From an uncultured Oscillospiraceae bacterium (GTDB lineage Bacteria; Bacillota; Clostridia; Oscillospirales; Oscillospiraceae), in NCBI GenBank assembly GCA_934589225.1, contig CAKTNS010000003.1:61829-125828 (forward strand): a stretch of DNA of 64,000 bases, in the 5' to 3' direction. The notes under the pieces were generated by a model that saw nothing but the letters and a program-made list of their open reading frames with translations, was not told the DNA's origin and did no database searches. Shown here one piece after another: positions 17,434 to 26,297 of the stretch. The position numbers were made by a program, and so were the translations under genes. Each line of letters opens with the position of its first letter. Within the stretch, counting starts at the first letter, position 1.

Positions 17434-18289
17434 GGGCCTGTTCCTCCTTTAGCCGGAGCAGCACTTCTGTGGCCTGCTCCAGGGTATACACATTGGGGAC
17501 GTTTACGCCCATGTGCCGCAGCCGCAGGAAAACCTGTGTTACCTGGGGAATGCTCAGGCCCATGGCCAGCAATTCTTCCACATGGGTAAAGACCTGCTCC
17601 GGGGTGCCGTCCATGGCAAGCTTGGAACCGTTCATCACCAGCAGCCGGTCTGTAAGCTTTGCCACATCCTCCATGGAGTGGCTGACCATCAGCACCGCCG
17701 CGTTTTTGGCCTGCCGGTAGGCCTGGATGTTCCCTAAAATTTCCGCCCGGCCGATGGGGTCCAGACCCGCGGTGGGCTCGTCCAGAATCAGGACCTCCGG
17801 CTCCATGGCGATGACACCGGCAATGGCCACTCTGCGCTTCTGTCCGCCGGACAGGTCAAAGGGGGACACGGAAAGCTGCTGCTCGGTGAGGCCCACGAAG
17901 CCCGCGGCCTCCCGGACCCGGCGGTCGATTTCCTCTTTGGTCAGGCCCATGTTGGTGGGACCAAAGGCAATGTCCTTGTAAACCGTCTCTTCAAAGAGCT
18001 GGTACTCCGGGTACTGAAACACCAGACCCACCCGAAAACGGGCCTGCCGGGTCTGCTTTTTGTCGGACCAGATATCCTGGCCTCCCAGAAGGACCTGGCC
18101 GGAGGTGGGCTTTAACAGGCCGTTCAGCTGCTGCATCAGGGTGGATTTTCCGGAGCCCGTGTGGCCGATGACGCCTACAAATTCTCCGGGCTCCAGGGAA
18201 AAATTCACGTTGTCCAGGGCCTTATGCTCAAAAGGGGTGCCGATGCTGTAAATATAGGTCAGGTCTTTCACCTGCAAGATTGGTTCCAT
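17426..18289 (-). CDS. ecfA2: ECF transporter ATPase EcfA2
   Basis: ATPase subunit energising vitamin uptake. 287 residues from the ATG at 18289, preceded by GGAGG; longer in-frame starts lie inside the ecfA1 coding sequence and have no ribosome site. Walker A GHTGSGKST, Q-loop VFQYPEYQLFEE, signature LSGGQKRRVAIAG, Walker B VLILDEPTAGLDP, switch His in MVSHSME. The unusual middle-codon EE in FEETVY is typical of EcfA2. Confidence 0.97.
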   Translation of the reverse strand: MEPILQVKDLTYIYSIGTPFEHKALDNVNFSLEPGEFVGVIGHTGSGKSTLMQQLNGLLKPTSGQVLLGGQDIWSDKKQTRQARFRVGLVFQYPEYQLFEETVYKDIAFGPTNMGLTKEEIDRRVREAAGFVGLTEQQLSVSPFDLSGGQKRRVAIAGVIAMEPEVLILDEPTAGLDPIGRAEILGNIQAYRQAKNAAVLMVSHSMEDVAKLTDRLLVMNGSKLAMDGTPEQVFTHVEELLAMGLSIPQVTQVFLRLRHMGVNVPNVYTLEQATEVLLRLKEEQAHA

Positions 18290-18306
18290 TCTACATCCTC
18301 CGCTCA

Positions 18307-19155
18307 TCAGGCCTTCAGCCACTTGAGAAGTGCCTGTGCGCATTCTTCCGGTGTCAGCGCGTTTAACGGGAGCGCTGCCCCCTTCCGGTTCAGGGCCTCG
18401 CACAGCTCCACCGTATCCGGGGCAGCAAGGCCCATGCCGTGGAGCATTTCCACCTGGGCAAAGACCTCTTTCGGTGTGCCGTCTGATGCCACCTTGCCCT
18501 TGTCCAGCACGATCACCCGCTGGGCCATGGCGGCCTCATCCATATGATGGGTAATGAGCACGATGGTGATGCCCTTTTCCCGGTTCAGCTTTTCAATGGT
18601 TTCCATGACGTCCTTGCGGCCCCGGGGGTCCAGCATGGCGGTGGGCTCGTCTAAGACGATGCACTTGGGCTCCAGGGCGATGACGCCCGCAATGGCCACC
18701 CGCTGCTTCTGGCCGCCGGAGAGCAGATGAGGGGCGTGCTCCCGATACTCATACATGCCCACCTGCTTTAAGGCCTTATCCACCCTGCGGCGGATCTCCG
18801 GACTGGCAACGCCCAGATTTTCCGGGCCGAAGGCCACATCCTCCTCCACCACATTGGCAACGATCTGGTTGTCCGGGTTCTGAAAGACCATGCCTACACA
18901 GCGGCGGACCGCAATGATCCGCTCCAGGTCGGAGGTATCGATGCCGTCAACATATACCTTTCCGCCGGAGGGAAGGAGGATGGAATTAAAATGCTTGGCA
19001 AGGGTGGATTTTCCGCAGCCGTTGGTGCCAAGAATCGCCACGAAGCTGCCGTCCTGAATGGTAAGATTTAAGTCTTCAAAGACCCGGGTCCCCTTCTGGC
19101 CGTCCAGATCCGGGTAGGAGTAGGCCAGATGTTCCACAGAAATAATATCTTCCAA
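18307..19155 (-). CDS. ecfA1: ECF transporter ATPase EcfA1
   Basis: Second ATPase of the ECF module. Walker A GTNGCGKST, VFQNPDNQIV, LSGGQKQRVAIAG, VLDEPTAMLDP and ITHHMDEA are all present. I prefer the TTG start at 19155, giving EDIISVEHLAYSYPDLDG at the normal family N-terminus with AGAGAGG upstream; an ATG at 19185 would add ten residues and overlap the previous gene by 13 bases. About 282 residues. Confidence 0.94.
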   Translation of the reverse strand: MEDIISVEHLAYSYPDLDGQKGTRVFEDLNLTIQDGSFVAILGTNGCGKSTLAKHFNSILLPSGGKVYVDGIDTSDLERIIAVRRCVGMVFQNPDNQIVANVVEEDVAFGPENLGVASPEIRRRVDKALKQVGMYEYREHAPHLLSGGQKQRVAIAGVIALEPKCIVLDEPTAMLDPRGRKDVMETIEKLNREKGITIVLITHHMDEAAMAQRVIVLDKGKVASDGTPKEVFAQVEMLHGMGLAAPDTVELCEALNRKGAALPLNALTPEECAQALLKWLKA

Positions 19156-19172
19156 AGTTGTTCGTTCCTCTC

Positions 19173-20039
19173 TCAGGGTGTCCATCTGCCGGTGGCACCG
19201 CAGGGCAAAATCAGGCCGGATTCTTTCACCGGCAGTCCCAGTTCCCCGGCAGCGGTCTTTCCGCCGTGGTCCTCCCCGAAGACCACATCCGCAGCATAGG
19301 ACACGGCGGAGGGGGCAAGGCCGGTGGTGTAGGAATTGATGATGACAAACAAGGGGTCATCGGTCAGGAGCTTGGCGGTCTGCTGCAGGAAGGGGAAAAA
19401 GCTGGTTTCCATTTTCCAAATCTCCCCGCTGGGCCCCCGGCCGTAGCTGGGAGGGTCCATAATGATGCCGTCATAGCGCCGTCCCCGGCGCAGCTCCCGC
19501 TGGATGAATTTGCCACAGTCGTCCACGATCCAGTGAATGGGCCGGTCTGCCAGGCCCGAGGCCTGGGCATTTTCCTTGGCCCAGGCCACCATGCCCTTGG
19601 AGGCATCCACATGGAAGACCTCCGCTCCTCCGGCTGCCGCCGCCAGGGTGGCGCCGCCGGAATAGGCAAATAGGTTCAAAACCCGCACCGGACGACCGGC
19701 GGAGGCCACCTTTTCCCGGATAAAATCCCAGTTGGCGGCCTGCTCCGGAAAAACGCCGGTGTGCTTGAAGTTCATGGGCTTCACATTAAAGGTCAGATAA
19801 TCCCGATATTTGATCTGCCAGCGCTCCGGCAGGTGGTGGTCCGACCAGTGGCCGCCGCCGGTGCTGGAACGGATATACCGGGCATCCTGCTGCTTCCACT
19901 GGGGGGCCGTATGGGGGGTGGACCAGATCACCTGGGGGTCCGGGCGTACCAGAATATACTTGCCCCAGCGCTCCAGGCGTTCGCCGTCAGAGGCGTCCAG
20001 CACCTCATAGTCCTTCCATTGATCCGAAATCCAAAGCAT
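19173..20039 (-). CDS. Class I SAM-dependent methyltransferase
   Basis: 288 residues. VLNLFAYSGGATLAAAAGG is the SAM-binding motif I, EVFHVDASKGMVAWAKENA motif II and IIMDPPSYGRG the catalytic motif IV, as in the RlmI/RlmL family of 23S rRNA methyltransferases, but the N-terminal PUA or THUMP RNA-binding domain is absent. Probably an RNA methyltransferase; the target base is not predictable. Runs just upstream of ecfA1 on the same strand. Confidence 0.85.
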   Translation of the reverse strand: MLWISDQWKDYEVLDASDGERLERWGKYILVRPDPQVIWSTPHTAPQWKQQDARYIRSSTGGGHWSDHHLPERWQIKYRDYLTFNVKPMNFKHTGVFPEQAANWDFIREKVASAGRPVRVLNLFAYSGGATLAAAAGGAEVFHVDASKGMVAWAKENAQASGLADRPIHWIVDDCGKFIQRELRRGRRYDGIIMDPPSYGRGPSGEIWKMETSFFPFLQQTAKLLTDDPLFVIINSYTTGLAPSAVSYAADVVFGEDHGGKTAAGELGLPVKESGLILPCGATGRWTP

Positions 20040-20056
20040 ACTGTCTCCTTTTCTCT

Positions 20057-22846
20057 TTACCAGGGGTCTTCTTCGTTATTCCCGTTGTTTCCGTTGTTGC
20101 CGAAATTGCCGCCCATGTCGCCTCCAAAATTGGAGCCGCCCCAGTTGTCCTCGCCATCCTGGTTGTCGCCGGTATGGTCCATGTTTTCAAAGGCCTGCTG
20201 GTTGTGAATGGGGCAGACAATATAGGGGGTATCCGCATCGTTACCCGCATCGTTGCGGAAGCCGTTCCAGGGAAGGGGATTTCCGTCGTCGTCGATATAA
20301 TAGACGTAGCCGTCCTGATAATACTCGGCCTTCAGGCCCTTCCCCATGGCCGCACGGATCTCCTCCACCTCAGAGGGGGTCATCTTTACGAGAGACCGGG
20401 TTTCCACCTGGGCATCCGGGAACATGCTGCAAAACGGCGTGGCCACACCGCCGCCGGTGACGCAGTATTGGACTTCCACGTGCTTGTCGCAGGTTTCCGT
20501 GGGGATGTCCTCGGGGTAGGCGTTGGCAGTGGACACCCGGGCAACGCCCCGGGCATCGGCAGAACAGGCGGCAGTTGCCAGCTTGCCGGAATCCAGGCAG
20601 ACGGAAACGCTCTGGAAGTTATTCCCGCTATAAAGGGCCTTGGAGGGCAGGCCGTCGTGAATGGGCTGCATGACCATTTTCCACAGACGGGCCGCAGGGT
20701 TTCCGTAGTTGCCGGTGAGGTTGATCTGCTCCGGCTGGTTGTAGCCGCACCAGACCGCGGCGGTATAGTAGCCGGTAAAGCCGCAGAACCAGCGGTCACG
20801 GTTGCTGGAGGTGGTGCCGGTTTTGCCGGCGATGTTCTGGCCCGGGAAGATGGCCGCGCCGCCGGTGCCGTAGTTGGCGGCGTTGAACAGGCAGTAATTC
20901 ATATACTCCACGGTCTTTTCGCTGAGGATCTGCCGGTTGTCCTGGGTATTGTCCAGCACCAGCTCTCCGTCGCTGTTATAGACCTTGGTATAGGTTCTGG
21001 GCTCCCGGTATACGCCGTTGTTGGCGAAGGTGGCGTAGGCCGCGGACATCTCCCGAACGGTGGAGCCAACGGTCAAGGCACCCAGGGCCAGAGGGGCCAC
21101 GCCCACGTCGGAAAGGCTCTGGCCGTTGGCAAGGGCGTAGCTGTCCGTCAGGGAATTCTGGCCAAAGTTGTATTTGGCGAAGCTGTAGCCGTAATTGGCA
21201 CCGATGGCGTTCAGGGTATTGCCGGAGATGGCGTTGACGGAGGAGACCACGCCGCTGAAAATGGTGCGGGCGTAATTGTATTCCCGGTTGTCGTTTCTGG
21301 GGAACGGGACACCATCGTCGTTGTACATAATGGGCATATCCTTGATGACCGTTACCGGGCTGAAGCCGCCCTTTTCAAAGGCCGGGGCATAGACGGAGAC
21401 GGGCTTCTGGGAGGAGCCGGTCTGGAGCTTTGCCTGGGTGGCCTTGTTGTAGGCGAAGAAATCCGTCTTCTCCCCGACACCGCCGGACAGAGCTACCACG
21501 TCACCGGTGGAATTGTCAATGACCACGATGCCGGATTGCAGCTGCTGGGTGCTGCGGGTGGTGGGGATCTTTTCCAGGTCCGTGTAGATGGCGTCCACCT
21601 GGTTCTGAACATCCATGTCCAGGGTGGTGTAAATGTGATAGCCGCCCTTCTGGATGCGCTCCAGGTAATAGTTCCGGGTCTTTTCTCCGGCGGTCTCCCA
21701 GTCCACGCCGTCCTGGGCGGCCAGGTCCGCGGCCACGTCCAGAATGGCGGAGTCCACGAACCAGGAATAAACCGTCTGAGAGGCATCCTGGTTCACCGTG
21801 GTGAGGGTGCCGCACTCCGGGCAGAAATAGTGGTCGCCTTCGTGGTGGAAGGTGCCGACGGTGCCGGAATAGCCGCAGTTGGGGCAGAGGGCCCAGCGGT
21901 CCTCCGGGGCGATGCCCTCCTTAAAGACCATTTCCTGGTTCACGGCTTCCTCATACTGCTCCTGGGTCAGATACCCCTGGGAGAGCATTTCGGAAAGGAC
22001 GTTCAGCTGGCGATACCGGTTCCGGCCGGCACCGTCCCGCTCCTCCCCCTTGTATTTAAAGACATTGGTGGAATAGGGGTTAAAGAGCGAAGGGTTGTTG
22101 GTGATGCTGATCAGGGCCGCGCACTCCGCAGGGGTCAGGGCCTGGAGCTCCTTGCCGAAATAGGCGGCGGCGGCACTCTTGACACCGTAGCAGCCCTTGC
22201 CCAGGTAGATGCGGTTCAGATACTCATACATGATGAGGTCTTTGTCGTACTGCTTTTCAAACATCTGGGCACGGAAAATTTCCATGACCTTCCGCTGGAC
22301 CGTGATGCTGTTTTCCTGGCTCACGTTTTTGATCAGCTGCTGGGTGATGGTGGAGCCGCCGAACTGGGAGTCTCCGCCGAAGAACATATTCATGCAGGCC
22401 TTCACCGTGGTGATCCAGTCCACACCCTGGTGCTCGTAGAAACGCTTGTCCTCAATGGCCACGGTGGCATTGATCAGGTCCTGGGGAATTTCCTCCAGGG
22501 ACGCGATCTGCCGGTCTGTGGTGGTATAAATCTGCTGGAGCTGCTGAATATTTCCGTCACTGTCTACATAATAAAGAAAGGAGGTCTTCTCCAGATCGTA
22601 GTCGTCAATGGACCAGTCGGAGGCTTCCGTCAAAATATCGTTCTGGAGATAGTCACCAAGGGTGCCCACAAAAACAACGCCGCAGATCAGGAGGATCAGA
22701 ACCACCGTCAGAGCGCCGCCAATGGCGATCTTCAGTACGGACAGCAGGGTCGAGCCCACCGTATAGACGGTTTTCAGCGTCCAGTGGGGATTCCACTCCT
22801 GCCGAAGCTTCTTATTTCTCCTTCTCTTTTTTTCTTCATTTTCCAT
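20057..22846 (-). CDS. Class A penicillin-binding protein with inserted zinc ribbon
   Basis: Bifunctional peptidoglycan synthase. 929 residues: basic cytoplasmic start, membrane segment about 36-60, GT51 glycosyltransferase with EDKRFYEHQG (catalytic Glu near 128), GGSTITQQL and EYLNRIYLGKG, then a transpeptidase with SSQK (near 478), SVN and KTGTT (near 673). Between the two enzymes sits CPNCG...CPECG (about residues 320-347), a zinc-ribbon-like insertion I do not associate with this family. The tail is Asn/Gly/Asp-rich and low-complexity. Likely monocistronic. All catalytic motifs are intact. Confidence 0.95.
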   Translation of the reverse strand: MENEEKKRRRNKKLRQEWNPHWTLKTVYTVGSTLLSVLKIAIGGALTVVLILLICGVVFVGTLGDYLQNDILTEASDWSIDDYDLEKTSFLYYVDSDGNIQQLQQIYTTTDRQIASLEEIPQDLINATVAIEDKRFYEHQGVDWITTVKACMNMFFGGDSQFGGSTITQQLIKNVSQENSITVQRKVMEIFRAQMFEKQYDKDLIMYEYLNRIYLGKGCYGVKSAAAAYFGKELQALTPAECAALISITNNPSLFNPYSTNVFKYKGEERDGAGRNRYRQLNVLSEMLSQGYLTQEQYEEAVNQEMVFKEGIAPEDRWALCPNCGYSGTVGTFHHEGDHYFCPECGTLTTVNQDASQTVYSWFVDSAILDVAADLAAQDGVDWETAGEKTRNYYLERIQKGGYHIYTTLDMDVQNQVDAIYTDLEKIPTTRSTQQLQSGIVVIDNSTGDVVALSGGVGEKTDFFAYNKATQAKLQTGSSQKPVSVYAPAFEKGGFSPVTVIKDMPIMYNDDGVPFPRNDNREYNYARTIFSGVVSSVNAISGNTLNAIGANYGYSFAKYNFGQNSLTDSYALANGQSLSDVGVAPLALGALTVGSTVREMSAAYATFANNGVYREPRTYTKVYNSDGELVLDNTQDNRQILSEKTVEYMNYCLFNAANYGTGGAAIFPGQNIAGKTGTTSSNRDRWFCGFTGYYTAAVWCGYNQPEQINLTGNYGNPAARLWKMVMQPIHDGLPSKALYSGNNFQSVSVCLDSGKLATAACSADARGVARVSTANAYPEDIPTETCDKHVEVQYCVTGGGVATPFCSMFPDAQVETRSLVKMTPSEVEEIRAAMGKGLKAEYYQDGYVYYIDDDGNPLPWNGFRNDAGNDADTPYIVCPIHNQQAFENMDHTGDNQDGEDNWGGSNFGGDMGGNFGNNGNNGNNEEDPW

Positions 22847-23164
22847 GGGTCATAACCTCCAACATTGGACATTGCAGCCGCCCCGGGCGGCCTTCTCTTG
22901 GGGAAAGACACGACTATCCGTCATATCATCCGCAGATTATATCATATTTTCCGGGAAAGCGAAAGACCTAATTTCTAAATAATCCGTTAATTGGAGAAAT
23001 GCTTCTCACCCGGGGGATTTTTCCCGATTCTCTGTAAAAATGTTTCATTTCATCATTGTCTGAGTATTCCCGGAAAATATCCAAAATCCATTGATATTTT
23101 ATCCTGAAAGCTTTCAATTTTCCGGATTTCAAAAATACGTCAAAAAAGAAGCGCAATTTTCCTC
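22847..23164. other. AT-rich intergenic region, no gene seen
   Basis: About 320 bases between two genes. A reverse 81-codon frame here starts at TTG without a ribosome site and has no recognisable content, so I leave it out. The right end leads into the promoter at 23165. Confidence 0.6.
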
Positions 23165-23193
23165 TTGATTTTATGGCCCAGGAGTTGTAAAAT
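23165..23193 (+). promoter_or_regulatory. Promoter of the DUF1292 gene
   Basis: -35 TTGATT (23165-23170), 17-base spacer, -10 TAAAAT (23188-23193); AAAGGAG and the ATG follow 24-36 bases later. Confidence 0.75.
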
Positions 23194-23229
23194 ACAGACA
23201 AAGAAACCCCCAAATCAAAGGAGCAATCT

Positions 23230-23517
23230 ATGGAAGATCAATACGGTTCCGACTTTATCACCATTGTGGACGAGGACGGCACAGAATATGAGCTGGAAGT
23301 TCTGTCCACCCTGGAATACAACGGAGAGACCTATATGGCCGTGATCCCCGCTGCGGAAGAGGGCGAGCCGGAGCAGCTGGAAGTGAGCATTCTCAAGTCC
23401 ACGGAAGAAGACGGAGAGCCGTTGCTCACAGCCATTGAGGACGAGGAAGAGCTGAAAGCCGTCTACGACCTCATTATGGATGAACTTTACGAGGAAGAGG
23501 ATTCCGAGGAAGAATAA
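23230..23517 (+). CDS. DUF1292 (YrzB-like) acidic protein
   Basis: 95 residues, very acidic, with FITIVDEDGTEYELEVLSTLEYNG and YMAVIPA, the DUF1292 pattern; the C-terminus is a run of Glu and Asp. In Firmicutes this family usually stands next to yqgF/ruvX; here ruvX lies 3 kb away on the other strand. Function is unknown. The 6S RNA begins about nine bases past its stop. Confidence 0.85.
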   Translation: MEDQYGSDFITIVDEDGTEYELEVLSTLEYNGETYMAVIPAAEEGEPEQLEVSILKSTEEDGEPLLTAIEDEEELKAVYDLIMDELYEEEDSEEE

Positions 23518-23525
23518 GTTTATTT

Positions 23526-23716
23526 CCTGCTTGGTACGTGTCGTGTCCTTTTGGACCCACATTTTTTTATCGGGAAGTTAGACTTCCCGGCGGGATTGCA
23601 GACCTCCCGCCCACGCTTCGACGATGGGTGGATGCTGGGAGCAGAGAACGTCGGGAGCGGCAACCCACCTGCCATTTCGTGCAGGTCATAATCGGACACG
23701 GTACGGCCAAAGCGGG
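23526..23716 (+). ncRNA. ssrS: 6S RNA
   Basis: About 190 nt that regulates sigma-A RNA polymerase by mimicking an open promoter. The 5' end (CCTGCTTGG, then CGTGTCGTGTCC) pairs with the 3' end (GGACACGGTACG, then CCAAAGCGGG) over about 20 base pairs with small bulges, giving the long closing stem of 6S RNA. A hairpin CCTGC...GCAGG followed by TCATAA near 23672-23694 is typical of Clostridia 6S RNAs. It ends at a strong terminator. No clear promoter lies directly in front, so it may start within, or be processed from, the DUF1292 transcript. Confidence 0.72.
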
Positions 23717-23717
23717 T

Positions 23718-23748
23718 CCCCGGGGAGCTTGTCTCCCCGGGTTTTTTT
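23718..23748 (+). terminator. Strong terminator after 6S RNA
   Basis: CCCGGGGAG stem with CTCCCCGGG and seven T (23742-23748). Confidence 0.92.
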
Positions 23749-23789
23749 AGGGCAGCACCACACAATTGCGTCTGCGGTGCTGCCCTTAA
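23747..23789. repeat. Short copy of a palindromic interspersed element
   Basis: Perfect 11-base inverted repeat AGGGCAGCACC (23749-23759) / GGTGCTGCCCT (23776-23786), bounded by TTA and TTAA. The left part (GCAGCACCxCACAATTGCG) is nearly identical to the start of the longer element at 32993-33153. Both sit directly after a terminator T-run. Confidence 0.75.
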
Positions 23790-23833
23790 AAATGTAAATT
23801 TTTGTTGTTTTCGGCAAAAGAAGGTTTTTCCTC

Positions 23834-23862
23834 TTGAAACCGGAGGAAATATCCGTTATAAT
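23834..23862 (+). promoter_or_regulatory. Promoter of the parvulin-type foldase gene
   Basis: -35 TTGAAA (23834-23839), 17-base spacer, perfect -10 TATAAT (23857-23862), about 70 bases before the ATG. Confidence 0.85.
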
Positions 23863-23929
23863 AGCCCAGTCTATCTGCAAATGTCTATTGCGGAACAAGC
23901 AGACCATGAAAACGAGAGGAAATGATACC

Positions 23930-25537
23930 ATGAGTGCATCCAGCAAGAAGAAGCTTCGTGCTGAAGAAAACACCGCCAAGCTGACGGAAAAGCAGCTGGC
24001 GCAGCAAAAGGAAGACAAGAAGGTCAAAATCTACACCACAGCCTTCGCCGCTGTGCTGGTGATTCTGATCGCCATTGCGGCCTTCACCGGCATTAGCCGC
24101 TCCATCTCCAACAGCGGTTCCCGGGAAAAGAAGACCGTGGCGCTGACTCTGGGGGACACCACCCTGAGCAACGCCGAGCTCAGCTACTACTATATGGATA
24201 CCGTCAACAACTTCTACTCCCAGAACGGTGCCTACGCCATGCTTTACGGTCTGGACACCAGCAAGGCCCTGGATCAGCAGGTCTATGATGCCGATGCCGG
24301 CACCACCTGGGCCGATTACTTCCTGACCGCCGCCGAGCAGAGCGCCCGGGCCATCTATGCCCTGGCCACCGAAGCCCAGGCCCAGGGCTACACCCTCAGC
24401 GAAAGCGAGCAGTCCCAGCTGGATTCCATGGAATCCATGCTGCAGCTCTATGCCCAGGTCTATGGCTTCAAGGATGTTGACAGCTACCTGAAGGCCATGT
24501 ACGGCAACGGTTCCTCCCTGGAGACCTACAAGGAATACTACCGGCTGAACCTGCTGGCCAGCGGCTATCAGACCCAGTACCGGGACAGCCTGACCTACAC
24601 CGCCGACCAGGTAAAGGCCAAGGATGCCGAGAACCCCGCTTCTTACAACTCCTACACCTACAACCAGTATTATATCAGCGCCAGCCGGTATCTGGACGAG
24701 AACGCCACCGCCGAAGAAAAGGCCGCTGCCGCCGAGGCGGATGCCAAGGCCGTTACCGGCGAGGACATCACCTCCGTTGCCAAGCTGGATGCCGCCATTG
24801 CGGCCCTTCCCGTCAACGCCGAGACCAGCGCCTCCAGCTCCTCTATGACGGACCAGCGCTATACCTCCGTCAACTCCCTCATTGCCCAGTGGATCAGCGA
24901 CAGCAGCCGCAAGGAGGGCGACAAGACCTATATCGCCAGCACTTCCACCACCACCGATGAAAACGGCAGCGAAGTGACCACCGTTTCCGGCTACTACGTT
25001 GTATACTTCATCAGCGCCAACGACAACAGCTTCCCCCTGGTAAATGTCCGGCACATTCTCTCCGGCTTCGAGGGCGGCACCACCGAAAACGGCACCACCA
25101 CCTACTCTGACGAGGAGAAGGCCGCCGCCAAGGAAAAGGCCGAAGAGTGGCTTGACGAGTGGGAATCCGGAGCGGCCACGGAAGAGAGCTTTGCGGAACT
25201 GGCCAAGGCCAACTCCACCGACACCGGCTCCAAGGAAAACGGCGGCCTCTATGAGGACGTTTACCCCGGCCAGATGGTCAGCGCCTTCAACAACTGGTGC
25301 TTTGATTCGAACCGGAAGCCCGGCGACACCGGCATTGTGGAAACCACCTACGGCTACCATGTGATGTACTTTGTGGGTTCTGCCCAGGACACCTACCGGG
25401 AGTACCTGGTAAAGAGCGACCTGGCAAGCGAGGACTACAGCAACTGGTATAATACCCTTGTGGACAACCTGTCCATGACCGTTGGCGACACCTCCTATAT
25501 GCGCACCAACATCGTGCTGAACAACGGCACCAAGTAA
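23930..25537 (+). CDS. Membrane-anchored parvulin-type peptidyl-prolyl isomerase
   Basis: Extracytoplasmic foldase of the PrsA/SurA type. 535 residues from the ATG at 23930, with GAGAGGA nine bases upstream. A Lys/Glu-rich cytoplasmic part, one membrane segment (about residues 37-58), then a large chaperone region and a C-terminal parvulin domain around VRHILSGFEGG, ELAKANSTDTGSKENGGLY and YGYHVMYFV, which carry the usual His and Gly positions. No lipobox, unlike classic PrsA. Strong Ala/Ser/Thr content. Ends at a terminator that also carries the next gene's ribosome site. Confidence 0.88.
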   Translation: MSASSKKKLRAEENTAKLTEKQLAQQKEDKKVKIYTTAFAAVLVILIAIAAFTGISRSISNSGSREKKTVALTLGDTTLSNAELSYYYMDTVNNFYSQNGAYAMLYGLDTSKALDQQVYDADAGTTWADYFLTAAEQSARAIYALATEAQAQGYTLSESEQSQLDSMESMLQLYAQVYGFKDVDSYLKAMYGNGSSLETYKEYYRLNLLASGYQTQYRDSLTYTADQVKAKDAENPASYNSYTYNQYYISASRYLDENATAEEKAAAAEADAKAVTGEDITSVAKLDAAIAALPVNAETSASSSSMTDQRYTSVNSLIAQWISDSSRKEGDKTYIASTSTTTDENGSEVTTVSGYYVVYFISANDNSFPLVNVRHILSGFEGGTTENGTTTYSDEEKAAAKEKAEEWLDEWESGAATEESFAELAKANSTDTGSKENGGLYEDVYPGQMVSAFNNWCFDSNRKPGDTGIVETTYGYHVMYFVGSAQDTYREYLVKSDLASEDYSNWYNTLVDNLSMTVGDTSYMRTNIVLNNGTK

Positions 25538-25552
25538 TTCCCATTCATGTAT

Positions 25553-25597
25553 AAAAGCGCCTCCTTTGGAAAAGCTTTCCTGAGGAGGTGCTTTTTT
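25553..25597 (+). terminator. Terminator overlapping the next ribosome site
   Basis: AAAAGCGCCTCCT (25553-25565) pairs with AGGAGGTGCTTTT (25583-25595, one mismatch), ending in six T. The 3' arm contains AGGAGG, the ribosome site for the ATG at 25598. Folding would both stop transcription and hide that site. Confidence 0.8.
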
Positions 25598-25951
25598 ATG
25601 CTGTATCCCCTGCTGATGGGGGCCGCCGCCGGAACGGTGACGGGGCTTCTGGGGGCCGGAGGCGGGCTGGTATTGGTCCCCATGCTGCGCCGGTTTCCGG
25701 GGCTGGGCCCAGAGCAGCTGTTTCCCGGCTCTGTGGCAGTGATGCTTCCCATCTGCGGGCTGTGCGCTCTGCTTGAAGGGGCCTCCGGTGCCCTGCCCTG
25801 GGAGAAATTCTCTCCCTATCTGCTGGGCAGCGCCGCCGGTGGGTGCCTGGCGGCGGCATTGGGAAAGAAAATACCGGTGCAGTGGCTGCACCGGGTCTTG
25901 GGGCTGTTGATTTTATGGGGAGGGGTCAAAAATCTATGCTGGAAGGGGTAG
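25598..25951 (+). CDS. Half-size TauE/SafE family protein, N-terminal half
   Basis: Sulfite/sulfonate-exporter-family membrane protein of only 117 residues with about four membrane segments, where usual members have about 250. The G-L-L-G-A-G-G-G motif near residue 17 is the family hallmark. Start at 25598 is set by AGGAGG in the preceding terminator. Its gene overlaps the second half by 16 bases, so the two likely form a heterodimer. Exported substrate unknown. Confidence 0.82.
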   Translation: MLYPLLMGAAAGTVTGLLGAGGGLVLVPMLRRFPGLGPEQLFPGSVAVMLPICGLCALLEGASGALPWEKFSPYLLGSAAGGCLAAALGKKIPVQWLHRVLGLLILWGGVKNLCWKG

Positions 25952-26295
25952 TCCCCGCGTTCCTGGTCAGCTCCCTGCTGGGGCTTCTCTCCGGCCTGGG
26001 CATCGGCGGCGGGAGCCTTTTGATGCTGTGGCTCACCATGGTACTGGGCTGGACAAGCCAGGAGGCCAGAAGGCTCAATCTATTGTTTTTCCTGCCCGGG
26101 GCGGCCCTGGCGACCTTCCTGCGCCGGAAGAGCATTCCCTTTAAAAAGCTCTGGCCGGTGATCCTCTCCGGCTGCATGGCCGCCGCCGGTGGAGCAGTCC
26201 TGCAAAGCCATGTTCCACAGGGCCTGATCCGCAAGGCCTTTGGGGGACTGCTGCTGTATGCCGGGTGCAGGGAACTGTTTTACAAACAGAAGTAG
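25936..26295 (+). CDS. Half-size TauE/SafE family protein, second half
   Basis: 119 residues, about four membrane segments, with its own GLLSGLGIGGGSLL hallmark. I take the ATG at 25936 preceded by GGGGAGGGG. The partner half ends 16 bases inside this gene. Convergent with ruvX, which ends three bases beyond the stop. Together the two halves equal one normal TauE protein. Confidence 0.8.
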   Translation: MLEGVVPAFLVSSLLGLLSGLGIGGGSLLMLWLTMVLGWTSQEARRLNLLFFLPGAALATFLRRKSIPFKKLWPVILSGCMAAAGGAVLQSHVPQGLIRKAFGGLLLYAGCRELFYKQK

Positions 26296-26297
26296 CG

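Noticed and set aside
20174..22855. 893-codon forward frame over the PBP gene
   Set aside because: Antisense shadow; the reverse strand has all PBP motifs.
22968..23213. 81-codon reverse frame in an AT-rich gap
   Set aside because: TTG start without a ribosome site and no recognisable content.
23885..25891. 668-codon reverse frame over the foldase and TauE genes
   Set aside because: Shadow of forward genes, no start signal.
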